64,000 nucleotides of DNA from Marinoscillum pacificum (GCF_024714495.1 NZ_JAMZMJ010000013.1:1-64000), one strand, 5' to 3'; numbered from the stretch's first letter, positions 44,168-53,686 are shown. The notes: generated by a model from the letters alone, not told the origin. Numbers and translations are program-made.

Positions 44168-45874
44168 ATGAAATCATTAAGAATCATTGGTGTGCTGATG
44201 CTGCTTGCTATAAGCAGTTTCGCACAGACTCCTTATGAGTCACTCAACTATTTGTATAGCATCCGCGGCAACACGACCATTGGAGGTATACACAACCGTC
44301 AACCTATCAGCAATCCTAACCAGTACAGCCAGCAACTCAATTCCATTACTGGAGATTGGCCAGGTCTTTACAGTTCAGATTTCATGTTTGAGTCATGGGA
44401 AATAGACGATCGTCAAACCATGATCAATCAAGTGATTAATGAATGGAATAACGGCGCTATGATTAATCTGATGTGGCATGCTTGTAATCCTGTAAGTGGA
44501 GAAGCATGTAACTGGGATGGAAATGGTGTCCTGGCAAATCTTTCCAATAGTCAATGGAATGATCTTCTCACTAATGGAACTGCAATCAATAACCGATGGA
44601 AGGCCATGATGGACGAAGTAGCTACACTTTTACAGCAATTGGAGAACGCAGGAGTGGAAGTGTTTTTCCGTCCACTTCATGAAATGAATCAGGGAATGTT
44701 TTGGTGGGGTGGAAGACCAGGTTCTGGAGGAACTGCTGCACTTTATCGATTGACTCATGACTATTTCACATACACCAAAGGGTTATCAAATCTTATCTGG
44801 GTGTGGAATTTGCAGGATTTTGGATCGCTTTCCAGTGACCTGAATAACTATGATCCGGGATGGAATTATTGGGATGTCTTAACCATGGATATGTATTGGT
44901 CCGATGGTCAGGGCTATTCTTCATCCAAATACAACGCATTAGTCAATAAGGCCGCTGGTAAACCTATCGGCATTGGCGAATGTGAAGATTTACCAGCGGT
45001 TAATCTTTTGAATCAACAACCACTGTGGACATTCTTCATGGGATGGTCAGAGTTAACTTTTTCTGGAAACTCTAATCAGAAAATTCAAGACATCTTCTGG
45101 TCTGGAAAAGTTCGTGTATTAGACGAAATGCCGGGTTGGAATGGTACAGGCAGCTGGCAAAATGGGGGCGGTGGTACTGGCGGTACGCAATACATCCAGG
45201 CCGAGAGTTACAATAACATGTCTGGCATCCAAACAGAGCCAACTAGCGATCCTGGAGGTGGAAACCAGAATGTTGGTTGGGTTGATGCTGGAGATTGGTT
45301 GACTTATGATGGCATCAATATCCCATCAAGTGGCAACTACAGCATTGCTTATCGAGTAGCGAGCCAAAATGGAGGTGGAGTGATTCAACTGGAGCAAGCC
45401 GGAGGAGGCCCTGTTTATGGAACCATCAATGTGCCTGCTACTGGTGGATGGCAGACTTGGACCACCATTTATCAGACAGTTTATCTGAATGCAGGTACAC
45501 AGTCATTTGGAATTAAGGCAAATGCTGGTGGCTGGAACCTCAATTGGTGGGCAATTACCCCAGCATCGGGATCTCGTATTGCGGAACCGACGACAGAGTT
45601 GGCTACTCAGCAAAAACTCCGGGCTTACCCGAATCCTTTTACCAAAGAAGTGGCTATTCCAGTGGAATGGGATGGTGAAACAGACTTTACGGTAAGAATC
45701 TTTGATGTATCAGGGAATGTCATTCGAACACTCAATATGGATCACTTGAGTAACCAAAAGGAAGTGATTTGGGACGGTGCTAATGGAGCAGGTTCAATTG
45801 TGTCGAAGGGAAATTACTTCTTCCAATATCAGTCAGGGAGGAATGCAGCTTCAGGTAAGCTGATCAAAGAATAA
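44168..45874 (+). CDS. GH26 mannanase with CBM6-like module and T9SS sorting domain
   Basis: A 568-residue secreted mannanase. Signal peptide about 1-20 (ISSFAQ), GH26 barrel about 22-320 with FRPLHEMNQGMFWWGG (acid/base Glu172) and GIGECEDLP (nucleophile Glu271), a glycine-rich linker, a CBM6-type carbohydrate-binding module (about 343-464; YIQAESYNNMSG, VGWVDAGDWLTYDGI, NLNWWAITP) and a C-terminal sorting domain (about 480-568; LRAYPNPFTKEVAIP, FDVSGNVIRTL). It should be surface-displayed or released by T9SS to attack insoluble mannan. The catalytic domain is a close paralogue of the next gene. Confidence 0.92.
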   Translation: MKSLRIIGVLMLLAISSFAQTPYESLNYLYSIRGNTTIGGIHNRQPISNPNQYSQQLNSITGDWPGLYSSDFMFESWEIDDRQTMINQVINEWNNGAMINLMWHACNPVSGEACNWDGNGVLANLSNSQWNDLLTNGTAINNRWKAMMDEVATLLQQLENAGVEVFFRPLHEMNQGMFWWGGRPGSGGTAALYRLTHDYFTYTKGLSNLIWVWNLQDFGSLSSDLNNYDPGWNYWDVLTMDMYWSDGQGYSSSKYNALVNKAAGKPIGIGECEDLPAVNLLNQQPLWTFFMGWSELTFSGNSNQKIQDIFWSGKVRVLDEMPGWNGTGSWQNGGGGTGGTQYIQAESYNNMSGIQTEPTSDPGGGNQNVGWVDAGDWLTYDGINIPSSGNYSIAYRVASQNGGGVIQLEQAGGGPVYGTINVPATGGWQTWTTIYQTVYLNAGTQSFGIKANAGGWNLNWWAITPASGSRIAEPTTELATQQKLRAYPNPFTKEVAIPVEWDGETDFTVRIFDVSGNVIRTLNMDHLSNQKEVIWDGANGAGSIVSKGNYFFQYQSGRNAASGKLIKE

Positions 45875-45886
45875 TTATAAGTATCA

Positions 45887-45913
45887 GTCACCTGGACCAG
45901 CGGTCCGGGTGAC
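45887..45913 (+). terminator. Strong hairpin between GH26 genes
   Basis: A 12-pair stem (GTCACCTGGACC with GGTCCGGGTGAC, one G-U pair) on an AGC loop, followed by TTGTTAAA. The T-run is weak, so it may act as an mRNA-stabilising or partial termination signal within the operon. Confidence 0.6.
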
Positions 45914-45934
45914 TTGTTAAAATCAACATATCAA

Positions 45935-46891
45935 ATGAAAAGACAACCATTGCTAATGCTCCTGATACTGGGAGCTTTTTGGGTGCAAGCCCAAAACAAG
46001 CAGCAAGTGCTTGATTACCTGTATAGCATTTCAGGTAAGCAGATCATCGCAGGACAGCACAATAAAGAACCGAATATTGAGCCAACGAAGTGGACGGATT
46101 ATATCTATGAAACCACCGGCAAGTATCCAGCGCTCTGGAGTGGGGATTTCCTCTTTCAGCAAGAGAATATTGATAATCGCTGGAAGATGATCAAAGAAGC
46201 GGAGAAGCAATGGAATAATGGCGCCATCATCAATCTCATGTGGCACGGGTGTCCGCCCGATATGGGCGAGCCATGTGGTTGGGATCCGGGGCTACTCAAT
46301 GCCCAGCTAGATGATCAGCAATGGGAAGACTTGATAACGGAAGGCACTGAGTTGAATACCACCTGGAAGAAGCGTATGGATGATGTAGCTGTCTACTTAC
46401 AGTATTTAGAAGATAAAGGAGTAGTGGTTTTGTTTAGACCATTTCATGAAATGAATCAGGGGCTTTTCTGGTGGGCTGGTCGCAAAGGTGAAAAAGGTAC
46501 TGCAGAATTATATAGACAAACCCATGATTACTTTGAAAAAGAAAAAGGGTTGTCCAATCTAATCTGGGTGTGGGACATGCAGGATATGAGTCGAGATTTT
46601 GAGGAATACAATCCTGGAAATGACTATTGGGATGTTTTTGCTTTTGATATCTATGATGGAGGCTATGATAAGTCGTGGTATGACTACATCCTGCCAATTG
46701 TAGGAGATAAGCCAATGGCAATAGGTGAATGCATGAAAATGCCATCGAAAAAAGTAATCAAAGAACAACCAAGATGGGTGTTTTTCATGCCCTGGGCAGA
46801 GCTGGTAAAGGAGAGTAATTCGGAAGAAGAAATTCAGGATACCTACAACCATCAACGAGTCATCAGTAGAGATGAAATGCCGGGTTGGTAA
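45935..46891 (+). CDS. GH26 mannanase, periplasmic or secreted single domain
   Basis: A 318-residue enzyme comprising a signal peptide (about 1-19, WVQAQ) and one GH26 barrel. FRPFHEMNQGLFWWAGR carries acid/base Glu172 and AIGECMKMP nucleophile Glu265, at almost the same positions as in the T9SS paralogue upstream. With no lipoprotein cysteine, binding module or sorting domain it probably stays in the periplasm and trims imported manno-oligosaccharides, for example to mannobiose. Its last bases are followed 19 bases later by the next ATG. The frame is open upstream to 45914 but the ATG at 45935 gives a normal signal peptide. Confidence 0.9.
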   Translation: MKRQPLLMLLILGAFWVQAQNKQQVLDYLYSISGKQIIAGQHNKEPNIEPTKWTDYIYETTGKYPALWSGDFLFQQENIDNRWKMIKEAEKQWNNGAIINLMWHGCPPDMGEPCGWDPGLLNAQLDDQQWEDLITEGTELNTTWKKRMDDVAVYLQYLEDKGVVVLFRPFHEMNQGLFWWAGRKGEKGTAELYRQTHDYFEKEKGLSNLIWVWDMQDMSRDFEEYNPGNDYWDVFAFDIYDGGYDKSWYDYILPIVGDKPMAIGECMKMPSKKVIKEQPRWVFFMPWAELVKESNSEEEIQDTYNHQRVISRDEMPGW

Positions 46892-46910
46892 CCATCAAAT
46901 CCACTTAAAC

Positions 46911-48611
46911 ATGAAACAGATTTTTAACATACTTTTTTCAGTGGTCATAGCAGGTGGGTTACTCAGCTGTGAAGACTCTTATTTTCTTTCGGAAAAACGA
47001 TATTTTGAAGAGATTAACCAATACCAAAAGGCAGAGTTTGAGTTGCAGGTCAATGCGGTGTATGAAAACGCCTATGATCAGGAGGAAGTGGCTGTAGATA
47101 TGAAATTGACAGCTCCTTCCGGTAAAGAAATCACCCTTCCATGTTATTACGAACCCAATACGTCTACTAAACAATCAACAGCATTCAGAGCACGATTTGC
47201 ACCTGCAGAGGAAGGAGTCTACACGTATCTTTTTATGGTAAAAAGTAAAGACGTGATCGACGAAACTGCCTCAAAAGATATGATCGTATCTGCAGGTGAA
47301 AGCGATGGATTTTTGCATGTTAACGACTACTGGACATTGAAATTTGATTCTGGAAAACCCTTCCGTGGAATCGGAGAAAATGTAGGGTGGGAAGCCAGAG
47401 ATTACGAAGATCCCAAATACACTTACGACTACTTGTTGCCAACCTTATCTCAAAACGGAGCCAATTTCTTCCGTACCTGGATGTGCTCATGGGATTTGCC
47501 AGTTTTCTGGCAAAAGATTGGTCCTACGGATCGATACAAAGATTCTGATGCTTACTTCCACCCGGAAGGAATCCAGAAGATGGATGAGTTTATTGATAAG
47601 TGTGATTCTCTTGGCTTGTATGTGATGCTTGCCATGGACACACACGGCGCATTGATTCAAAATGGAGGTTGGGAGCATAATCGATACAATAAGATCAATG
47701 GAGGTCCAGCTGAAACGCCAACCGATTTTTTCAGAAATGAGGAGGCACGCAAAATGTCGAAAAACAAGTTTCGATTCCTCATTGCTAGATGGGGATACAG
47801 TACCCATTTAGGTGCCTGGGAGTTTTTCAATGAGATTGATAACTCCGTATTCACGCGGACACCTCATGACAGCATTCGAATTCCTCATAAATATGTTACT
47901 GACTGGCATGCTGAGATGAGTGCTTATATCAAAGCAACTGATCCCTACAAACATATTGTGACAACCAGTGTGTCACACCGTGAGATTGAAGGAATGTTTC
48001 AAGTAAAGGATATTGATATCGCTCAGCGACACATCTACAAGAAGACGGAACAGATTCCAGGCTTGATCAATCAATACGTGGCAGAATACCAGAAGCCTTT
48101 TGTCTGGGGAGAGTTTGGGTATGAATGGGATTGGAACCTGGATTTCTCAGAATTTGCTGAAGAATCTGATTATGATTATCGAAGAGGGCTTTGGTACGGG
48201 CTGTTCAATCCTACTCCAATATTACCGATGACCTGGTGGTGGGAATTTTTTGATGAGCGTGGAATGACGCCATACTTCAGAGGTGTTCGCCAGATCAGCG
48301 ATGAAATGCTAGAAGCAGGTAACGGGTCTTTTGAGCAAATCTCAACCTCTTCTGAAGTTTTGGAAAGCTATGCGGTAAAGTGTGGGGATAAATACTTTGT
48401 GGTGATTCTCAACAACGATACTGCTCCGCAAACTGAACAGGTCTTGATCGACTTGCCAGCAGGAAGCTACCAGTTAGCTTCATTCAACCCGGATAACTTA
48501 ATCCGATCAAGCGCAGGGGTAATGGAGTCTACAGGTCAATTGACGCTTCCGCAAGTAAGTATGGAAGGGTTTGATGAAACGCTTTTTGTCTTGACAAAGG
48601 TGTCAGAATGA
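46911..48611 (+). CDS. GH5-like clan GH-A glycosidase with DUF5060-type N-domain
   Basis: A 566-residue lipoprotein (Cys18 in GLLSCED). Residues about 30-125 form an Ig-like DUF5060-type domain (KAEFELQVNAVYENAYDQE, ARFAPAEEGVYTYLF), followed by a TIM barrel (about 135-470) with AWEFFNEID (acid/base Glu308) and VWGEFGYEW (nucleophile Glu401), and a beta-sandwich tail. The arrangement matches Bacteroidota glycosidases close to GH5 and apiosidase-like barrels; in this operon an exo-beta-mannosidase or mannobiohydrolase-type activity is the best inference. The ATG at 46911 is chosen since it directly precedes the lipoprotein signal. Confidence 0.8.
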   Translation: MKQIFNILFSVVIAGGLLSCEDSYFLSEKRYFEEINQYQKAEFELQVNAVYENAYDQEEVAVDMKLTAPSGKEITLPCYYEPNTSTKQSTAFRARFAPAEEGVYTYLFMVKSKDVIDETASKDMIVSAGESDGFLHVNDYWTLKFDSGKPFRGIGENVGWEARDYEDPKYTYDYLLPTLSQNGANFFRTWMCSWDLPVFWQKIGPTDRYKDSDAYFHPEGIQKMDEFIDKCDSLGLYVMLAMDTHGALIQNGGWEHNRYNKINGGPAETPTDFFRNEEARKMSKNKFRFLIARWGYSTHLGAWEFFNEIDNSVFTRTPHDSIRIPHKYVTDWHAEMSAYIKATDPYKHIVTTSVSHREIEGMFQVKDIDIAQRHIYKKTEQIPGLINQYVAEYQKPFVWGEFGYEWDWNLDFSEFAEESDYDYRRGLWYGLFNPTPILPMTWWWEFFDERGMTPYFRGVRQISDEMLEAGNGSFEQISTSSEVLESYAVKCGDKYFVVILNNDTAPQTEQVLIDLPAGSYQLASFNPDNLIRSSAGVMESTGQLTLPQVSMEGFDETLFVLTKVSE

Positions 48612-48737
48612 ATGGTGACAGGATCAATTCGTCAAAATAAGGGCTTAAAATGACTATGGATTTAGTGGAATATTAAAAATGAGCCAAATTCATTGTCAAC
48701 ACATTAAAGAGATCAAAATATCAATAGTATATAATCA

Positions 48738-49928
48738 ATGAGTCAATCGTTAGAAAAAGTGAAGGCGTTGCTTGCAGAACACGAGCAATTTTTGAGTGAG
48801 AAAAACGAACCTTTAGCTGAGACGACAGGAGTTTATCAGCGCTATAAAAATCCAATTCTTACGGACAGGCATACTCCGGTGATCTGGAGGTATGATTTGA
48901 ATCCTGAGACCAATCCATACATGATGGAGCGTCAAGGGATGAACGCGGCTTTCAATTCAGGTGCCATCGAGTTCAATGGGAAGTTTTGCTTGGTGGTAAG
49001 AGCAGAAGGCTATGATCGTAAATCGTTTTTTGCAGTTGCGGAAAGTGACAATGGGGTCGATAACTTTAGATTTTGGGATCACCCAATCACTCTTCCGGAG
49101 ACGGATGAGCCGGACACTAACGTGTACGACATGCGTTTGACGGGACATGAAGATGGATGGATTTATGGCTTGTTCTGTACAGAAAGAAGAGATCTTACCG
49201 CACCTGAATCTGATCAGTCAGCAGCTACTGCTAAATGTGGCATTGCTCGAACCAAAGATTTAGTTGAATGGGAGCGACTAGCAGATTTAGATTCTGGAGG
49301 AAGCCAACAACGAAATGTGGTACTTCATCCTGAGTTTGTTAATGGGAGGTATGCCTTGTACACCCGTCCACAAGATGGCTTTATCGATGCAGGTAAAGGT
49401 GGTGGAATCGGCTGGGCTTTGGTAGAGTCCATGGAAAAAGCCGTGGTTTCCAACGAGCAAATCATCGATCCGAAGGTGTATCATACGATTAAAGAGGTAA
49501 AGAACGGGCAAGGACCTGTTCCAATCAAAACCAAAGACGGATGGTTGCACCTGGCGCATGGTGTGAGAAACACTGCCGCTGGATTGCGCTATACCCTATA
49601 CATGTTCATGACTGCTTTAGAAGATCCAACTAAAGTAATCCACCGACCTGCAGGGCATTTCATGGGACCTCAGGATGACGAGCGAGTTGGAGATGTATCC
49701 AATGTGCTGTTTACGAACGGCTGGATCGCGAAGGATAATGGCGATGTGTACATCTACTATGCATCCTCAGATACGCGCATGCATGTGGCTACTTCTACAG
49801 TAGACAAGCTAGTGGATTATTGCAAAAACACACCGGAAGATGGTTTGAGATCATATGCGAGTGTTCAAACCAGAAATCAATTAATTGACAGCAACCTGGC
49901 TTTCCTTAAGGCCAATGGCTTAAAATAA
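48738..49928 (+). CDS. GH130 4-O-beta-D-mannosyl-D-glucose phosphorylase
   Basis: A 396-residue cytoplasmic enzyme (no signal peptide) that cleaves beta-1,4-mannosyl-glucose with phosphate to mannose-1-phosphate and glucose. The five-bladed propeller carries GH130 signatures: MNAAFNSGAIEF, VVRAEGYDRKSFFAVAESD, VYDMRLTGHEDGW with catalytic Asp131, and PIKTKDGWLHLAHGV. Length and the VYDMRLT position match subfamily 1, the mannosylglucose phosphorylases. It works with the 2-epimerase at 52484-53686, which makes its substrate from mannobiose. The gap before it (48612-48737) holds only AT-rich leader. Confidence 0.92.
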   Translation: MSQSLEKVKALLAEHEQFLSEKNEPLAETTGVYQRYKNPILTDRHTPVIWRYDLNPETNPYMMERQGMNAAFNSGAIEFNGKFCLVVRAEGYDRKSFFAVAESDNGVDNFRFWDHPITLPETDEPDTNVYDMRLTGHEDGWIYGLFCTERRDLTAPESDQSAATAKCGIARTKDLVEWERLADLDSGGSQQRNVVLHPEFVNGRYALYTRPQDGFIDAGKGGGIGWALVESMEKAVVSNEQIIDPKVYHTIKEVKNGQGPVPIKTKDGWLHLAHGVRNTAAGLRYTLYMFMTALEDPTKVIHRPAGHFMGPQDDERVGDVSNVLFTNGWIAKDNGDVYIYYASSDTRMHVATSTVDKLVDYCKNTPEDGLRSYASVQTRNQLIDSNLAFLKANGLK

Positions 49929-49993
49929 GACTGAATAGTAAAGAAATAAAGATTTTTCAAAAAAGGAGAAGTTGCAGATAAAGCCCTTTTATT

Positions 49994-50027
49994 CCCTAAA
50001 GGGGAGATTTTTAGTCACCCTTTAGGG
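49994..50027. repeat. 10-base perfect inverted repeat CCCTAAAGGG/CCCTTTAGGG
   Basis: Arms at 49994-50003 and 50018-50027 enclose 14 bases, between the phosphorylase and the transporter genes. The neighbouring GGGGAGATTTTT and GTCGGGGC sequence makes it look like a scattered intergenic palindrome of the kind found in many Bacteroidota and not a standard terminator. Confidence 0.5.
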
Positions 50028-50078
50028 TCGGGGCAATGTTGGCAAATAGAGAAAAATCTTATTTAAATATTTAATCAC

Positions 50079-51464
50079 ATGAACAACTCAACCATTAGTA
50101 TCAAAGAGAAGATTTCCTATGGATTAGGTGATTTTGCCTCGTCCATGTTTTGGAAGCTTTTCTCCATGTTCCTGTTATTTTTCTACACCGATGTGTTTGG
50201 TATCTCAGCTGCGGCTGTAGGTACCATGTTCTTAGTGACTCGTGTGTGGGATGCGCTGAATGATCCAATGATGGGAATCATTTCTGATCGAACCAAAACG
50301 AGATGGGGTAAGTTTCGACCATTTCTGCTCTTTGGAGCGGTTCCATTTGGAATTATTGGTGTCTTGACATTCACTACACCAGATCTCACAGCTGATGGTA
50401 AGTTAGTTTATGCTTACATTACTTACACGCTGATGATGATGGCTTATACTGCTGTAAATGTGCCTTACGGTTCATTGATGGCAGTGATGACCGGCGATAG
50501 TGTGGAACGTACTTCGCTAGCTTCGTGGAGATTTATTGGTGCATTTTCTGGTGGATTGTTTGTGACAGCTTCCGCCAATTCGTTGGTGGCTTATTTTAGT
50601 GAAGGAGGAGATCAGGCTACTGGATATCAAATGACTATTGGGGTTTATGCAATAGTAGCTGCGGTGTTGTTTATCCTGACTTTTGCAGGTACAAGGGAGC
50701 GTTTAGCTCCACCAAAAGAAGAAAAGAACTCTCTGAAAGACGACTTGAAAGATCTGGCTAAAAACGCGCCATGGTTCATTATGTTAGGAGCTAATATTTT
50801 CATTTTGATTTTCAATTCACTTCGAGATGGTTCCATTCTGTTTTACTTTAAATATTACGTGAAAGATCAGACCCTGAACTTGTTCGGCAACTCTTTCGAG
50901 GCTTCAGCAACAGCTTTGTCATCCGTATACATGTCAGTATGGTTGGGAACCAATATTTTGGGGGTTCTTTTGGCTAAGCCAGTTGCGGCAAGGTTTGGTA
51001 AAAAAGCTACTTTTAGTTGGGCAGCTTTGATTTCTGCAGGGTTGAGTTTCTTGTTCTTTTTCATTTCCAGTGATCAGATTTTCTTAATCTTTGGTTTGAA
51101 TGTACTCATTGGAATCACCGCTGGGATTATCCTTCCATTGGGCTGGTCCATGTATGCTGATATTGCTGATTACTCAGAATGGAAAACGGGGCGCAGAGCA
51201 ACAGGTTTGGTGTTCTCTTCCTCGTCTATGTCTCAAAAATTTGGGTGGACACTCGGAGGAGCCATCTCTGGTTGGTTGTTGGCGGGATTTGGCTTTGAGC
51301 CGAATGTGGAGCAGTCTGATGAAGCACTTTTGGGTATTCGTTTGATGATCAGTGTAATTGCAGGTGTTGGCGCATTGATTTCCTTTGGGTTCATGAGATT
51401 GTACAAACTAGATGAGTCATTCATGCTGAAAGTGAAGGATGAATTGAATGCCGCTTCAGAGTAA
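50079..51464 (+). CDS. GPH-family sugar:cation symporter
   Basis: A 461-residue inner-membrane transporter of the MelB-like glycoside-pentoside-hexuronide group of the major facilitator superfamily. About 12 hydrophobic helices are visible. Diagnostic motifs are KISYGLGDFASSMFWKLFS at the N-terminus, WDALNDPMMGIISDRTKTRW in the first loop and ADIADYSEWKTGRRATGLVF before helix 10. In this operon it is expected to carry mannobiose or short manno-oligosaccharides from periplasm to cytoplasm, where the epimerase and phosphorylase act. Coupling ion not determinable. Confidence 0.92.
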   Translation: MNNSTISIKEKISYGLGDFASSMFWKLFSMFLLFFYTDVFGISAAAVGTMFLVTRVWDALNDPMMGIISDRTKTRWGKFRPFLLFGAVPFGIIGVLTFTTPDLTADGKLVYAYITYTLMMMAYTAVNVPYGSLMAVMTGDSVERTSLASWRFIGAFSGGLFVTASANSLVAYFSEGGDQATGYQMTIGVYAIVAAVLFILTFAGTRERLAPPKEEKNSLKDDLKDLAKNAPWFIMLGANIFILIFNSLRDGSILFYFKYYVKDQTLNLFGNSFEASATALSSVYMSVWLGTNILGVLLAKPVAARFGKKATFSWAALISAGLSFLFFFISSDQIFLIFGLNVLIGITAGIILPLGWSMYADIADYSEWKTGRRATGLVFSSSSMSQKFGWTLGGAISGWLLAGFGFEPNVEQSDEALLGIRLMISVIAGVGALISFGFMRLYKLDESFMLKVKDELNAASE

Positions 51465-51529
51465 TGGATTTTCTACAGTCAATTACAAATAGTAACTTAT
51501 AGATGTTTTTTAACCTCGATACCCAATAG

Positions 51530-52390
51530 ATGATGAAAAAGCTTTTGTCGCTAGCTCTGATGCTAGCTGCCGTAAGTGCATTTGCCCAATACGGAAAAGT
51601 GTTTGATAACCTTACTGTAGAAAGTAAGATCCTCAAGTCTCAACGAAAATTTGCCGTCTACCTTCCGCCTGACTATGAGTCTTCGCAAAGAAGCTATCCT
51701 GTACTTTATTTACTTCATGGAGCAACAGACAATCACACTGGTTGGGTACAGTTTGGAGAGGTGAGAAGAATCGCTGACGAAGCGATAAAAAATGGTACAG
51801 CCACTCCAATGATTATTGTGATGCCAGATGCGGATACTGAGCGCATGGGCTATTTCAATTCCATTGACAACAAGTGGAGGTATGAGGACTTCTTCTTTGA
51901 AGAATTGATACCGCATGTAGAGAAAACGTACAGAATTAAAGGTGAGAAACGCTTCAGAGCTATTGCAGGTTTGTCCATGGGAGGTGGAGGTACTTTCATG
52001 TATGCCATGCGTCATCCAGAGTTGTTTTCCTCAGCATGTCCATTAAGTGCTTATGTAGGTGCACTGGATTTGGAAAGTATGAAACGTTGGATGCCTGAAG
52101 AAGAAAAGAAACTTGGTGATGAAACCTTAGAAGCTTATCGCAAAAAGAACAATGCTCTGGATCTAATGAAGGAGCGTACTGTCGAAGAGTTGAATTCTAT
52201 TCGTTGGTTTATTGATTGTGGTGATGATGACTTTCTTTTTGAAGGTAACAGTTTGATGCATATCGCCATGACCAAAGCCGGAGTTAAGCATGAGTATCGA
52301 GTTAGAGATGGTGGTCACACCTGGACCTATTGGAGAGCCTCATTACCAGTGGTGTTAGGGTTTGTTTCTGATGCTTTTCATCAATACTAA
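51530..52390 (+). CDS. CE1-type esterase (acetyl- or feruloyl-esterase-like)
   Basis: A 286-residue exported alpha/beta hydrolase (signal peptide about 1-19, SAFAQ) of the esterase D/CE1 type. The nucleophile elbow is GLSMGGGGTF with Ser149; His263 in DGGHTWTYWR is the catalytic histidine, with Asp in DCGDDDF as the third member. YPVLYLLHGATDNHTGWV forms the oxyanion region. In a mannan locus the likely role is removing O-acetyl groups that block mannanase access; feruloyl esterase activity is less likely here. Confidence 0.85.
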   Translation: MMKKLLSLALMLAAVSAFAQYGKVFDNLTVESKILKSQRKFAVYLPPDYESSQRSYPVLYLLHGATDNHTGWVQFGEVRRIADEAIKNGTATPMIIVMPDADTERMGYFNSIDNKWRYEDFFFEELIPHVEKTYRIKGEKRFRAIAGLSMGGGGTFMYAMRHPELFSSACPLSAYVGALDLESMKRWMPEEEKKLGDETLEAYRKKNNALDLMKERTVEELNSIRWFIDCGDDDFLFEGNSLMHIAMTKAGVKHEYRVRDGGHTWTYWRASLPVVLGFVSDAFHQY

Positions 52391-52483
52391 GCAGAGATAT
52401 TTTGAAAAATATCGAAGAAGATGTAGCTGAAATAATTTCATAAATTGAGAGATTGTGGAGCAGTTGTAGACATGCCTTGTTGA

Positions 52484-53686
52484 ATGATGAAGACACAAAA
52501 ACCTGAAACAAAAGTACACTTGAGTTTTGCTAGAGAGTGTATAAATGTGCTGAATGATAATATTCTGAGCTTTTGGTCAAGAAAGATGGTGGACCCAATG
52601 GGTGGCTTCTATGGTCGAATTGATGGTCAGGGCAAGTTGCATGAGCAAGCAGATAAAGCAGTTATTCTCAATACAAGAATCCTTTGGACCTACTCAGCGG
52701 CTTATCAGATTACTGGTAATCCTAAGCATAAGTTGATGGCAGACAGAGCCTATGAATACATCGCGAAGTATTTCATCGACTTCAAAAATGGTGGTGTTTT
52801 CTGGTCTCTTGATAATCAAGGGCAGGTAGTATCAGATAAGAAGCAAACCTATGCGCAGGCCTTTGCGATTTATGCTTTGTCAGAGTACCATAAGATCAAC
52901 GAATACAAGCGGGCAAAGGACTTTTGTTTACGAATATTTGAATTGATGGAAGAGCACACCTATGATGTGCTGAACAATGGCTACCTGGAGGCTCTAAATG
53001 CTCAATGGGGAAAATTAGCCGACGTAAGACTTAGTGATAAGGATATGAATGCTGATAAGACCATGAATACCCATCTTCATGTGTTGGAGGCATACACTAA
53101 TTTGTACCGCATTTGGCCAGACCAGAAGTTAAAGGGACGTCTTAAGAATTTGATTGAAGTAATGCTTGATCGATTTGTTAATGATCAGGGGCATTTCAAT
53201 CTGTTTTTTACAGACAAATGGGAGTTGCTATCTCATGAGATATCCTTTGGGCACGATATAGAAGGTGCCTGGCTTTTATGTGAGGCCACTGAAGTGTTGG
53301 GTGACGAAGAGTTGATAGAGCGAGTCAATCAAATTGCCATTAAAATGACTGATGCAGCTCTTAAAGGTTTGGATACTGATGGAGGTCTGATGAATGAAGC
53401 TGGCCCAGAGGGAATAACTGATGATGATAAGCATTGGTGGCCACAGGCAGAAGCGTTGGTTGGCTTGATTAATGCGTGGCAAATTACTGGAAATGAGGAG
53501 TATATGGTTCAAATGAAACGAGTTTGGACGTTTATTCGCACGTATATAATGGATAAAGATGGTGAGTGGCATTGGAAGGTCAATCGTCACGGTGATATTG
53601 ATTATCAGGAAGATAAAGCCGGCCCTTGGAAATGCCCCTACCACAATGGCCGTGCAATGATTGAGATTATGAACAGACTAGGGTAA
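52484..53686 (+). CDS. Cellobiose/mannobiose 2-epimerase (AGE family)
   Basis: A 400-residue cytoplasmic (alpha/alpha)6-barrel enzyme that epimerises the reducing-end sugar of beta-1,4-disaccharides, turning mannobiose into mannosyl-glucose. Family motifs: FWSRKMVDPMGGFYGRID at the N-terminus, FGHDIEGAWLLCEA with His257, HWWPQAEALVGL, and KCPYHNGRAMIEI with His387. The HDIEGAWLL form separates cellobiose 2-epimerases from N-acylglucosamine 2-epimerases. It supplies the GH130 phosphorylase. The downstream gene starts immediately after its stop (TAAATG). Confidence 0.9.
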   Translation: MMKTQKPETKVHLSFARECINVLNDNILSFWSRKMVDPMGGFYGRIDGQGKLHEQADKAVILNTRILWTYSAAYQITGNPKHKLMADRAYEYIAKYFIDFKNGGVFWSLDNQGQVVSDKKQTYAQAFAIYALSEYHKINEYKRAKDFCLRIFELMEEHTYDVLNNGYLEALNAQWGKLADVRLSDKDMNADKTMNTHLHVLEAYTNLYRIWPDQKLKGRLKNLIEVMLDRFVNDQGHFNLFFTDKWELLSHEISFGHDIEGAWLLCEATEVLGDEELIERVNQIAIKMTDAALKGLDTDGGLMNEAGPEGITDDDKHWWPQAEALVGLINAWQITGNEEYMVQMKRVWTFIRTYIMDKDGEWHWKVNRHGDIDYQEDKAGPWKCPYHNGRAMIEIMNRLG

